DNA of 5,917 bases, from assembly GCA_031270525.1 (NCBI GenBank), contig JAISXN010000012.1:1-5917 (forward strand), written 5' to 3'. Origin of the DNA: Candidatus Symbiothrix sp. (GTDB lineage Bacteria; Bacteroidota; Bacteroidia; Bacteroidales; Azobacteroidaceae). Shown in pieces: positions 1 to 5,864 of this stretch. A program made the translations under genes and the position numbers. Below the pieces are notes generated by a model. That model had not been told where the DNA came from. It ran no database searches and saw only the letters and a list, made by a program, of their open reading frames with translations. Each line of letters starts with the position of its first letter. Within the stretch, counting starts at the first letter, position 1.

Positions 1-1488
1 GCACAGGTAAACACAGAAGAAACAGGGCGATTACAACCGCAAGCCAGGGAACTGGAAGAAGCGGTTTTAGGTGCATTAATGCTCGAAAAAGATGCGTATG
101 CAATTATCAGCGAAATACTTACTCCGGAAAGTTTTTACGATAAATCCCATGAACTGATTTTTACGGCTATACAAAACTTAGCCATCCAGCAAAAACCCAT
201 CGACATCCTGACGGTTGTCGACCAAATGCGGAAAGAAGGCAACCTCGAAGCTGCCGGCGGCGCTTCCTATATCGCTCAACTTTCGCAGAAAGTCGTTTCA
301 AGCGCACATTTGGACTATCACGCCCGCATCGTGGCGCAGAAATATCTTGCCCGCGAACTGATTTCTTTCTCATCGCGGGTAGCAAGCAAAGCTTTCGACG
401 AAACCAACGACGTGGACGACCTGATGCAGGAAGCCGAAGGCGAATTGTTTGAAATCTCCCAACAGAATGTCAAAAAAGACGTCACCCATATCAACCCGAT
501 TATCAAGGAAGCCTTTGATTTGATGCGGGAAGCGGCCAAACGAACCGACGGTTTGAGCGGTATCCAAAGCGGTTTCAAAGATTTGGATAAAATCACTTCC
601 GGTTGGCAAAACTCCGATTTGATTATTATTGCCGCTCGCCCCGCCATGGGTAAAACGGCTTTCGTCCTGTCGATGGCTAAAAATATGGCTGTCAATTTCA
701 ATATTCCGGTAGGTTTATTTTCTTTGGAAATGTCGAACGTACAATTAGTTAATCGTTTGATTGTGAACGTTACGGAATTATCCGGCGAAAAAGTTAAAAA
801 CGGTCAATTAGCGCCGCACGAATGGCATCAATTAGACAGCAAAGTGCGCGTACTCTACGATGCGCCGATTTACATCGACGATACGCCGAGTTTGTCGGTA
901 TTTGAACTGCGAACCAAAGCTCGCCGCTTAGTGAAAGAGCACAAAGTCAAATGTATCATCATCGATTATTTACAGTTGATGAATGCCAGCGGAATGTCGT
1001 TCGGAAGCCGCGAACAGGAAGTAAGTATTATTTCCCGTTCATTGAAAGGTTTAGCAAAAGAATTGAATATACCGGTGATTGCTTTGTCCCAATTAAACCG
1101 AAGCGTAGAAACCCGCACAGGCAGAGATGGTTTTGATGCAAAACGCCCCCAACTTTCCGATTTGCGCGAATCCGGCGCTATCGAACAGGACGCCGACATC
1201 GTTTGTTTTATCCACCGGCCGGAATACTACAAAATTTATGCCGACGAGCATGGAAACGACTTGACCGGCAAAGCCGAGATTATCGTGGCTAAGCACCGTA
1301 ACGGCTCTACCGGAGACGTTTTGCTCGAATTCAAGAAAGAATTTGCACGCTTCCAAAATCTGAACGAAGGCCGGTTAATTGAAGAATATCAATCAAGGGT
1401 GAACAGTCAGGCGGATTTGATACCCGCCGAAAGAATGAGTTCAAGGAGAATGGCACCGCAAAACGAGTTTAATGAGGTGCCGTTCTGA
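1..1488 (+). CDS. dnaB: Replicative DNA helicase DnaB, 5' end outside window
   Basis: DnaB is the hexameric ATP-driven 5'-3' helicase that unwinds DNA at the replication fork and binds primase and the clamp loader. The frame is open from base 1, so 495 codons plus a TGA stop are visible. The first in-frame ATG at 79 lies inside the conserved EEAVLGALML helix and is not the start; perhaps 20 residues are missing. Numbering by window codon: the N-terminal primase-interacting domain spans about 12-125, a linker helix about 145-180, and the RecA-like ATPase domain from about 184. Seen motifs are Walker A ARPAMGKT (212-219), SLEMS with catalytic Glu243, Walker B IIIDYLQLM with Asp322, SQLNRSVETR (363-372), DLRESGAIEQDAD (387-399) and the arginine-finger strand AKHRNG with Lys431 and Arg433. 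All catalytic motifs are intact and there is no intein. The gene converges on the fused ETF gene with a 14-bp gap that has no room for a separate terminator. Confidence 0.97.
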   Translation, partial: AQVNTEETGRLQPQARELEEAVLGALMLEKDAYAIISEILTPESFYDKSHELIFTAIQNLAIQQKPIDILTVVDQMRKEGNLEAAGGASYIAQLSQKVVSSAHLDYHARIVAQKYLARELISFSSRVASKAFDETNDVDDLMQEAEGELFEISQQNVKKDVTHINPIIKEAFDLMREAAKRTDGLSGIQSGFKDLDKITSGWQNSDLIIIAARPAMGKTAFVLSMAKNMAVNFNIPVGLFSLEMSNVQLVNRLIVNVTELSGEKVKNGQLAPHEWHQLDSKVRVLYDAPIYIDDTPSLSVFELRTKARRLVKEHKVKCIIIDYLQLMNASGMSFGSREQEVSIISRSLKGLAKELNIPVIALSQLNRSVETRTGRDGFDAKRPQLSDLRESGAIEQDADIVCFIHRPEYYKIYADEHGNDLTGKAEIIVAKHRNGSTGDVLLEFKKEFARFQNLNEGRLIEEYQSRVNSQADLIPAERMSSRRMAPQNEFNEVPF

Positions 1489-1502
1489 CTCCCGCTGTTT
1501 TA

Positions 1503-3437
1503 TTATTTCTTCACCTCAATCCCGAAAGTGAATCCTTGCTTTACCTGCTCAATCAATTCGGGCACTACATCTTCGTACTCTCCGACGATACCGAAATCGG
1601 CATTACGGAAAATCGCCGCTTTGGGATTACGGTCGATTGCCACAACCGTACCGGATTCTTTCATTCCCGCAAGGTGCTGGATCGCTCCGGAAATACCAAT
1701 CGCCACATACACTTTGGGACGAACCGTTTTACCTGTCTGTCCGATTTGGCGGGCATATTCCGCAAAACCTTCATCGACTACAACGCGACTGGCAGCCCAT
1801 TCGGCTTTCAATCCTTGCTCTTTCAACGCTTCCGCCAATTCTTTGACCAATTTGAGTCCGTCGGAAGTAGCGCCGCGTCCACCCGAAACGATAATTTCCG
1901 CATCAAAAAGATTTTGTAAACCGCCGGCTCCGCGAACCGTTTCGAGAATCAGGGCGCGGAAATCATCTTCTACCAATTCAGGTTTGAATTTCGATATTGT
2001 ACCGGTGCGTCCTTCCACTCTTTCCGGCACTTCGAACGTACCTGCCCGCGCCGTTGATATTTGCGGATAAACAAAGCCGAGAATGGTCGCCAATTTGCTT
2101 TCGCCATAAGTCGGACGTCGTGAATGTAATATCGGTCGTATGATTGTTTTTTCTTTACGGTTGACGTATTCGCCGATTTCAAGTCCGGTACAGTCGGCCG
2201 TAACGCCGCTTCCGGTTTTTACGGCAATGCGGGGTGCGAGTTCGCGTCCCGAAGTCGTTGCGGCAAAAAGTGCAATCTCCGGCTTTTGTTTTTTGATTAT
2301 CTGTGCGATAATATCAGAGAAAGGTAAAACCAGATACTCTTCCAATTTGTCGTTTTCAACCAGGATCACTTCATCCGCGCCATGTTCGAAAAGCGTTTGG
2401 GCCAACGGCGCTACATCTTTTCCGATCAATACCGTTTTAATCCGGGTATCATTTCCCAACTGTTCAGCCAAATGACGAGCCGGCGTAAATAATTCCAGCG
2501 AAGGACGGGCAATTTGTCCGTTGGCAATCTCCACCCAAGTCAGGATATGTTTGTAGCCGTCGCGTGTATCAACAACCGGAAAATCCGGCGTTTCTTTTCC
2601 GGCTTTTTCTTTTACTTCTTTGTGTTGCAGTACATTACCGCCTTTTTTCATGTTGGCAATCAAACTGCCCACTAAAGCGGATTCGGTCGTTCCTTCACTC
2701 AACACAATCGGCGGACGTTCACTTTCGATATTGGCCACCGCCGCTACAATCGTCGGCGAACCGTTAAGACCTATTTTTTCCGTACCCAGATGAATATCTT
2801 CTACGCCAAACACTTTTATCGTTGAATTTCGTGCTTTTATCGCCCCAATAAGCGATGGTTTGCGGGGCGGAATACCTGTCGGCGTGAGGGAAATCAAGCA
2901 GGGCATTGGTAATTCCATCATTTGGTAACCTCCTTCGATAATGCGTTTGGCAATGATATTGCCTTTGCCGTCCGGTTTTGCCGACTGGCAGAAAGTCGCT
3001 TGCGGAATACCCAGATTCTCAGCTACTTGTGAAGGAACATGCGCTGTATCGCCGTCGCTGGTTTGGCGGCCTGCAAAAATCACAAAGGGTTCTTTGGAAT
3101 CTTTGGTAAAACCTAAATGCTTCAACATCGTGGAGATAGCCAATCCGGTTGCAAACGTATCCGAACCTCCCAATTTGCGATCGGACAGCAGATAAGCTTC
3201 ATCATAACCCATCGAAATGGCTGTCTTTAGCGCGTTTTCAAACGAACCCGGGCCCATCGAACAAACAATCATTCGCGCATCGGGATAATGTTTTTTAAGT
3301 TGAAGCCCTGCTTCCAAACCAAACTGGCAGTCAATATTAATAATTGATTTAGCTTTGGTGCGGTCCATCAAACCGTCATCGCCCATCCGCATTTCATTAG
3401 GAAGAGGCACTTGTTTTATTAAACTTATTATTGTCAT
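1503..3437 (-). CDS. Fused electron transfer flavoprotein, beta-alpha (EtfB-EtfA)
   Basis: This soluble FAD protein carries electrons between flavin dehydrogenases and ETF-quinone oxidoreductase. The 644-residue chain joins two subunits that are usually separate (about 260 and 330 residues). EtfB spans about 1-266: KQVPLP near the N-terminus, nucleotide-site motif AGRQTSDGDTAHVPSQVAE (122-140), the partner-docking region PPRKPSLIGAIKAR (190-203), and the terminal GLNGSP (223-228). A charged linker follows at about 267-296, then EtfA from HILTWVEIANG (297) to the end. The EtfA FAD domain has SGGRG (518-522), SRVVVDEG (550-557), QTGKT (567-571), GISGAIQH (581-588) and NPKAAIF (604-610). The frame is uninterrupted across the junction. 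ATG at 3435-3437 fits the family N-terminus; its leader is A/T-rich with no Shine-Dalgarno. It lies 110 bp downstream of the ETF-QO gene on the same strand with no promoter-like CAAAnnTA between them, so cotranscription is likely. DGDTA resembles bifurcating EtfB rather than the DDDCNQT of human EtfB; the physiological donor is not encoded here. Confidence 0.95.
   Translation of the reverse strand: MTIISLIKQVPLPNEMRMGDDGLMDRTKAKSIINIDCQFGLEAGLQLKKHYPDARMIVCSMGPGSFENALKTAISMGYDEAYLLSDRKLGGSDTFATGLAISTMLKHLGFTKDSKEPFVIFAGRQTSDGDTAHVPSQVAENLGIPQATFCQSAKPDGKGNIIAKRIIEGGYQMMELPMPCLISLTPTGIPPRKPSLIGAIKARNSTIKVFGVEDIHLGTEKIGLNGSPTIVAAVANIESERPPIVLSEGTTESALVGSLIANMKKGGNVLQHKEVKEKAGKETPDFPVVDTRDGYKHILTWVEIANGQIARPSLELFTPARHLAEQLGNDTRIKTVLIGKDVAPLAQTLFEHGADEVILVENDKLEEYLVLPFSDIIAQIIKKQKPEIALFAATTSGRELAPRIAVKTGSGVTADCTGLEIGEYVNRKEKTIIRPILHSRRPTYGESKLATILGFVYPQISTARAGTFEVPERVEGRTGTISKFKPELVEDDFRALILETVRGAGGLQNLFDAEIIVSGGRGATSDGLKLVKELAEALKEQGLKAEWAASRVVVDEGFAEYARQIGQTGKTVRPKVYVAIGISGAIQHLAGMKESGTVVAIDRNPKAAIFRNADFGIVGEYEDVVPELIEQVKQGFTFGIEVKK
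2547..2639 (-). other. Interdomain linker of the EtfB-EtfA fusion
   Basis: These codons encode approximately residues 267-297, between the natural C-terminus of EtfB and the first strand of EtfA. The segment is rich in Lys and Glu (KEVKEKAGKE at 273-282) and has no resemblance to either subunit, as expected of a flexible tether. There is no stop codon, internal ribosome site or plausible restart ATG at the EtfA border; the nearest Met is residue 263, in the EtfB tail. The limits are estimated from remembered family boundaries and may shift by about ten residues. Confidence 0.7.
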
Positions 3438-3448
3438 AATTTAATTAA

Positions 3449-3553
3449 TTGAGAGTTGAGAATTGAGAATTGAGAGTTGAGAATTAAGGGTTGAAAATTG
3501 AGGGGTGAAAATTAAAATCATAATTCTCAATTCTCAACTCTCAATTCTCAATT
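3449..3553. repeat. Degenerate heptanucleotide tandem array with inverted half
   Basis: On the plus strand, five tandem 7-mers TTGAGAR occupy 3449-3483 (TTGAGAG, TTGAGAA, TTGAGAA, TTGAGAG, TTGAGAA). Four degenerate units follow in phase: TTAAGGG, TTGAAAA, TTGAGGG and GTGAAAA, to 3511. After a short A/T stretch the reverse-complement heptads TTCTCAA, TTCTCAA, CTCTCAA and TTCTCAA run from 3524 to 3551. The array fills most of the spacer between the two ETF operon genes. Its right end supplies the TGA stop (3548-3550) and the last Asn codon (3551-3553) of the ETF-QO gene. The structure is read directly; what generated it is unknown. Seven-base tandem repeats (STRR) in cyanobacterial spacers are a known analogue in unit length only. 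Confidence 0.9.
3461..3553 (-). promoter_or_regulatory. Potential long stem-loop within the ETF operon transcript
   Basis: Bases 3461-3485 are the exact reverse complement of 3529-3553, giving a 25-bp perfect stem around a 43-nt loop (3486-3528). Because the arms are made of heptads, the stem can also form in other registers shifted by multiples of 7. In the minus-strand mRNA it sits right at the ETF-QO stop codon and ends 23 nt before the etfBA start codon. It could protect the upstream message from 3' exonucleases, attenuate transcription, or modulate etfBA translation. No U-tract follows it, so it is not a standard intrinsic terminator. The base pairing is seen; any function is inference. 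Confidence 0.55.
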
Positions 3554-5206
3554 AAACTGGTATTCCGGCCCATTGCTGCCATTGGGCGTCATCCAGGTGA
3601 TGCCCTCGCCGGGTTCTTTAATGTCGCAAGTTTTGCAATGTACGCAGTTTTCGCCATGAATCCGTAATTCTTTGTGTCCATTGCGATTAATGTGTATTTC
3701 ATACACTTCGGCGGGACAAAAATATTGGCAGGGAGCATCGTATTGCTCAATATTCAGGTGATAAGTTGAAGGATTATTTACTCGCAAGTGAACCACTTGT
3801 TCTTCGTCGTGATGCGCACCCGAATAGAAAATATCGGTTACTTTATCGAAAGTGAGTATTTTATCAAAATCCAACTTGCCGGCAAAACGTTTTTTGAACG
3901 GTTTGCCCGAAAAATCTTTCAGCTTTTGGGTTGCATCCGCATCGGTATGTACACCGACTTTGCCGGTAAAACCCGCACCGGCTGTTATCAGTTGCGTTCC
4001 GAACAAGAAAGCGCCGGTTATCATTCCCTTGGCAAAAGCTTGGCGGAAATTGCGGACAGGGTGCATTTCCTTGAGTATGTGAGAATTATTAATTTTCGTT
4101 TCGTATTCTTTTAATGTCTTCTCCGAAAAATCGTTTTTGGAGAATGCCGAAAGCGCCGTCTCAGCCGCTAACATGCCCGAACGAATGGCTAAATGTACGC
4201 CTTTCAATGCCGGCATAATAAGGAATCCGCCGCTGTCACCTACGATAAGCGCATTATCGACATACGGTTTCGGCCGGGAATAATAACCGCCTTCGGGCAG
4301 TGTTTTCGCCCCGTATTCCAACAATTTACCGCCTTTAAGTATCTTTGCTACAACCGGATGCGTCTTCCATACCTGAAAAGCCCCATGGACGTCAAAAGTC
4401 GGGTCGGCGGTATCCAAACCGATTACCAGACCGACTGCTACTTTGTTGTCGTTCAAACCGTAAATGAACCCGCCGCCAAACTCGTGTAAATTAAGCGGAT
4501 AACCCATTGTATGATAAACTTCGCCCGGAGTGATATTTCCTTCGGGAACGCTCCATATTTCCTTGCAACCTAAGGAGTAAATCTGCGGATTCTTGTCTTT
4601 TTGGAGGTCGAACTTGTCAATGACGGTTTTTACCAAGCTTCCGCGCGTACCTTCGGCAAAGACAGTGATTTTAGCTTCAATCTCCGTCCCCTGTTGAAAA
4701 TTTTCCAAAGGTTTACCATGATGGTCAACGCCTGTGTCGATGGTTTTTGCACCGCGAATTTTGCCGTGCTCGTCATACAACACTTCGCTTACCGCGAAAC
4801 CGGGATAAATTTCCACACCTTTTTCTTCGGCTTTTGTCGCCAAAAATCTACACAACTGACCCAAAGAAGCTGTGTAATTGCCCTTATTACTCATATAAGG
4901 CGGATGAACCGGCGATTTAACCGAACCCGATTCGCTCAAAAGCAAAATAGAATCGTTGGTAACTTTAGCATTAAGAGGGAATTCTTTGAAATCAACTTCA
5001 GGAAGTAATTCTTTCAGTATTTCAGTCCTGATTACGGCGCCCGATAAAATGTGACTGCCGGCTGCGCTTCCCTTTTCTACAAGTAAAATCCGACGTTTCA
5101 TGTCGTGCTTTTTCATGAGGTCGGCCAGATGAATGGCGGTTGCCAACCCTGAGGGACCTGCTCCGACTATCAGAACATCGGTCGAAACGGTATTTGTACT
5201 ACTCAT
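3548..5206 (-). CDS. Electron transfer flavoprotein-quinone oxidoreductase (ETF-QO, FixC-FixX type)
   Basis: This membrane-surface flavoprotein oxidises reduced ETF and reduces the quinone pool through FAD and one [4Fe-4S] cluster. The product has 552 residues, close to the mature length of the family. The N-terminal FAD fold has VGAGPSG (14-20) with Glu44 ending strand 2, followed by the SHILSGAVI segment (51-59) typical of ETF-QO. NKGNYTASLGQL (108-118) matches the conserved region near the quinone pocket. The second FAD motif is ALIVGDSGGFLIMPALKG (319-336), and a hydrophobic stretch at about 391-416 may dip into the membrane. The C-terminal ferredoxin-like domain, equivalent to FixX, ligates the cluster through Cys497, Cys521, Cys524 and Cys527 (FCPAEVYE, then NCVHCKTC), ending GPEYQFN. 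All key residues are present. ATG at 5204-5206 is nine residues before the first FAD strand; there is no Shine-Dalgarno. It is the first gene of the likely operon with the fused ETF. The quinone is probably menaquinone, inferred from the lineage. Confidence 0.96.
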   Translation of the reverse strand: MSSTNTVSTDVLIVGAGPSGLATAIHLADLMKKHDMKRRILLVEKGSAAGSHILSGAVIRTEILKELLPEVDFKEFPLNAKVTNDSILLLSESGSVKSPVHPPYMSNKGNYTASLGQLCRFLATKAEEKGVEIYPGFAVSEVLYDEHGKIRGAKTIDTGVDHHGKPLENFQQGTEIEAKITVFAEGTRGSLVKTVIDKFDLQKDKNPQIYSLGCKEIWSVPEGNITPGEVYHTMGYPLNLHEFGGGFIYGLNDNKVAVGLVIGLDTADPTFDVHGAFQVWKTHPVVAKILKGGKLLEYGAKTLPEGGYYSRPKPYVDNALIVGDSGGFLIMPALKGVHLAIRSGMLAAETALSAFSKNDFSEKTLKEYETKINNSHILKEMHPVRNFRQAFAKGMITGAFLFGTQLITAGAGFTGKVGVHTDADATQKLKDFSGKPFKKRFAGKLDFDKILTFDKVTDIFYSGAHHDEEQVVHLRVNNPSTYHLNIEQYDAPCQYFCPAEVYEIHINRNGHKELRIHGENCVHCKTCDIKEPGEGITWMTPNGSNGPEYQFN

Positions 5207-5229
5207 AAATTTTAGGTTGTTTGAAATAT

Positions 5230-5239
5230 TAAACGTTTA
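5230..5239. promoter_or_regulatory. 10-bp perfect palindrome in the ETF operon leader
   Basis: TAAACGTTTA is a perfect palindrome lying between the -7 element and the ETF-QO start codon, about 7-17 nt past the predicted transcription start. That is a suitable place for an operator. Short A/T-rich palindromes also arise by chance, and I do not recognise it as the site of a known regulator. Confidence 0.2.
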
Positions 5240-5251
5240 GAAATCGGAGGT

Positions 5252-5283
5252 CAAAGTTACGATAATAATTTTAATTTTTCAAA
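5252..5283 (-). promoter_or_regulatory. Bacteroidetes-type promoter of the ETF operon
   Basis: Read on the minus strand, TTTG (5280-5283) is followed after exactly 20 bp by TAACTTTG (5252-5259). This fits the Bacteroides primary sigma consensus of -33 TTTG and -7 TAnnTTTG with about 19-21 bp between. Transcription should start near 5245-5248, giving a leader of about 40 nt before the ETF-QO ATG at 5206. The match is seen in the sequence; activity is inferred. Confidence 0.75.
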
Positions 5284-5367
5284 TAATTTTAGGAGTTGAA
5301 ATGCCGATGTGGGTAAATTTACGTAATTCGCGTTCAACTAAAAACGCCATAAAACATTTAACAAACC

Positions 5368-5394
5368 TGTCTGTCACTGTATAGGTGACGGACA
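5368..5394 (+). repeat. 27-bp hairpin repeat, left copy
   Basis: The sequence is TGTCTGTCAC, then loop TGTATAG, then GTGACGGACA. The two 10-base arms pair with a single T-G wobble around the 7-nt loop. Over all 27 bases it is the exact reverse complement of the copy at 5728-5754, and the identity stops abruptly at both ends. It lies 161 bp upstream of the ETF-QO start codon and upstream of that gene's best promoter. It may be a REP-like element, one end of a non-autonomous transposon, or a regulator site. Confidence 0.85.
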
Positions 5395-5421
5395 TTTCAA
5401 GTTGTCATTATCAATTCGCGA

Positions 5422-5429
5422 CAAAGGTA
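5422..5429 (-). promoter_or_regulatory. Second -7-like element, TACCTTTG
   Basis: On the minus strand TACCTTTG matches the Bacteroides -7 consensus TAnnTTTG exactly. No TTTG is found 19-21 bp upstream, so the -33 box is missing. A transcript from here would head towards the ETF-QO gene with a leader of about 210 nt containing the left hairpin repeat. It is a weak candidate for an alternative promoter or a relic. Confidence 0.25.
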
Positions 5430-5501
5430 CAAATATTTAACTAATTGATTATTATCCTATTGAATGAATTTTTACCTGTCCGGTGAGCTTGTCGAACCGT
5501 C

Positions 5502-5519
5502 AATTTGCAAGAGCAAATT
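5502..5519. other. Small perfect hairpin
   Basis: AATTTGC (5502-5508) and GCAAATT (5513-5519) are exact inverted repeats around AAGA. The stem is only 7 bp with two G-C pairs and no T-tract follows, so it is not a convincing terminator. It lies 2 bp after the CGGTGAGCTTGTCGAACCG motif, and the two may belong together. Confidence 0.3.
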
Positions 5520-5656
5520 TCCATTAAAATTGCACCTAACCGATTGATTATAAACGTATATCATCAATGTTTAGCAAATAGTTGTCTTTTTTAATGTCTG
5601 CAACTAACTTACATTCAATATTTTACAAATGTTTTTTAAAGTGGCGTTAACCAATA

Positions 5657-5680
5657 TTAACAATTTGCTTAACAATTTTG
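5657..5680. repeat. Two-copy 12-bp tandem repeat
   Basis: TTAACAATTTGC is followed directly by TTAACAATTTTG, two differences in twelve, with a looser related unit TTAACCAATA just upstream (5647-5656). It is A/T-rich and may be chance or a replication-slippage product. No DnaA-box consensus is present. Confidence 0.3.
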
Positions 5681-5723
5681 TAAACATTTTATTTATAACT
5701 AATTGTATTACAGCGCCATACAA

Positions 5724-5758
5724 AAGGTGTCCGTCACCTATACAGTGACAGACACTTT
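5724..5758 (-). repeat. 27-bp hairpin repeat, right inverted copy with extended stem
   Basis: The core 5728-5754 is the exact reverse complement of the left copy. Here the dyad extends outward to 5724-5737 and 5745-5758, a 14-bp stem with one C-A mismatch and one G-T pair around loop CTATACA. Read on the minus strand the stem runs directly into CCTTTT, so the structure could act as a weak intrinsic terminator for minus-strand transcription. It lies about 107 bp upstream of the signal-peptide gene. The paired inverted placement is the main reason to treat both copies as one element. Confidence 0.85.
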
Positions 5759-5864
5759 AAACACAAAAATTGATTGAGTATATTCCTGTAATTGTGATAA
5801 TTACGAGAATTTTGGTTAAATGTAAACAAATGTTAAAGAAAAAATTGAAAAATTTGGAAAAAAG

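Larger units (their letters stand above)
5368..5754. mobile_element. Possible MITE-like element bounded by 27-bp inverted repeats
   Basis: The two 27-bp repeats face each other across 333 bp of A+T-rich DNA with no coding potential, the layout of a small non-autonomous element of 387 bp. Against this, I find no convincing target-site duplication: the left flank ends in CAAACC and the right flank starts with CTTTAAAC. Each repeat is itself a hairpin, which also fits independent REP-like insertions or a pair of operator sites. The element status is therefore tentative. Confidence 0.25.
5207..5864. other. Divergent gene-free region, 658 bp, A+T-rich
   Basis: No gene of convincing length is present on either strand between the ETF-QO start and the signal-peptide gene. 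The region holds the ETF promoter next to 5206, a palindrome in its leader, a 27-bp hairpin repeat at 5368 and its inverted copy at 5728, a second -7-like element, a CGGTGAGCTTGTCGAACCG motif (5481-5499), a small hairpin (5502-5519) and a short 12-bp tandem repeat (5657-5680). No tRNA-like cloverleaf, rRNA segment, CRISPR pattern or transposase remnant was seen. Confidence 0.85.

Noticed and set aside
318..701. 127-codon minus-strand frame inside dnaB
   Set aside because: The opposite frame encodes conserved DnaB up to and including Walker A; the antisense frame is incidental.
79..1488. ATG at 79 as the start of dnaB
   Set aside because: The frame is open upstream to base 1 and encodes the conserved DnaB N-terminal sequence QARELEEAVLGAL, so the true start lies before the window.
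1528..2070. 180-codon plus-strand frame opposite the EtfA half of the fused ETF gene
   Set aside because: It lies wholly antisense to a well-supported conserved gene, and its translation shows no family motif. It is a shadow of the codon pattern.
3449..3553. Heptad array as a CRISPR or intrinsic terminator
   Set aside because: Units are only 7 bp, contiguous and without spacers, which excludes CRISPR. The stem has no T-tract after it in the direction of transcription, and the same-strand etfBA gene follows.
4601..5008. 135-codon plus-strand frame opposite the ETF-QO gene
   Set aside because: Antisense to conserved FAD-protein sequence and without recognisable motifs; the real gene explains this region fully.
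5657..5680. A/T-rich tandem repeat as part of a replication origin next to dnaB
   Set aside because: No DnaA boxes are seen, dnaB lies over 4 kb away, and dnaB location does not mark oriC.
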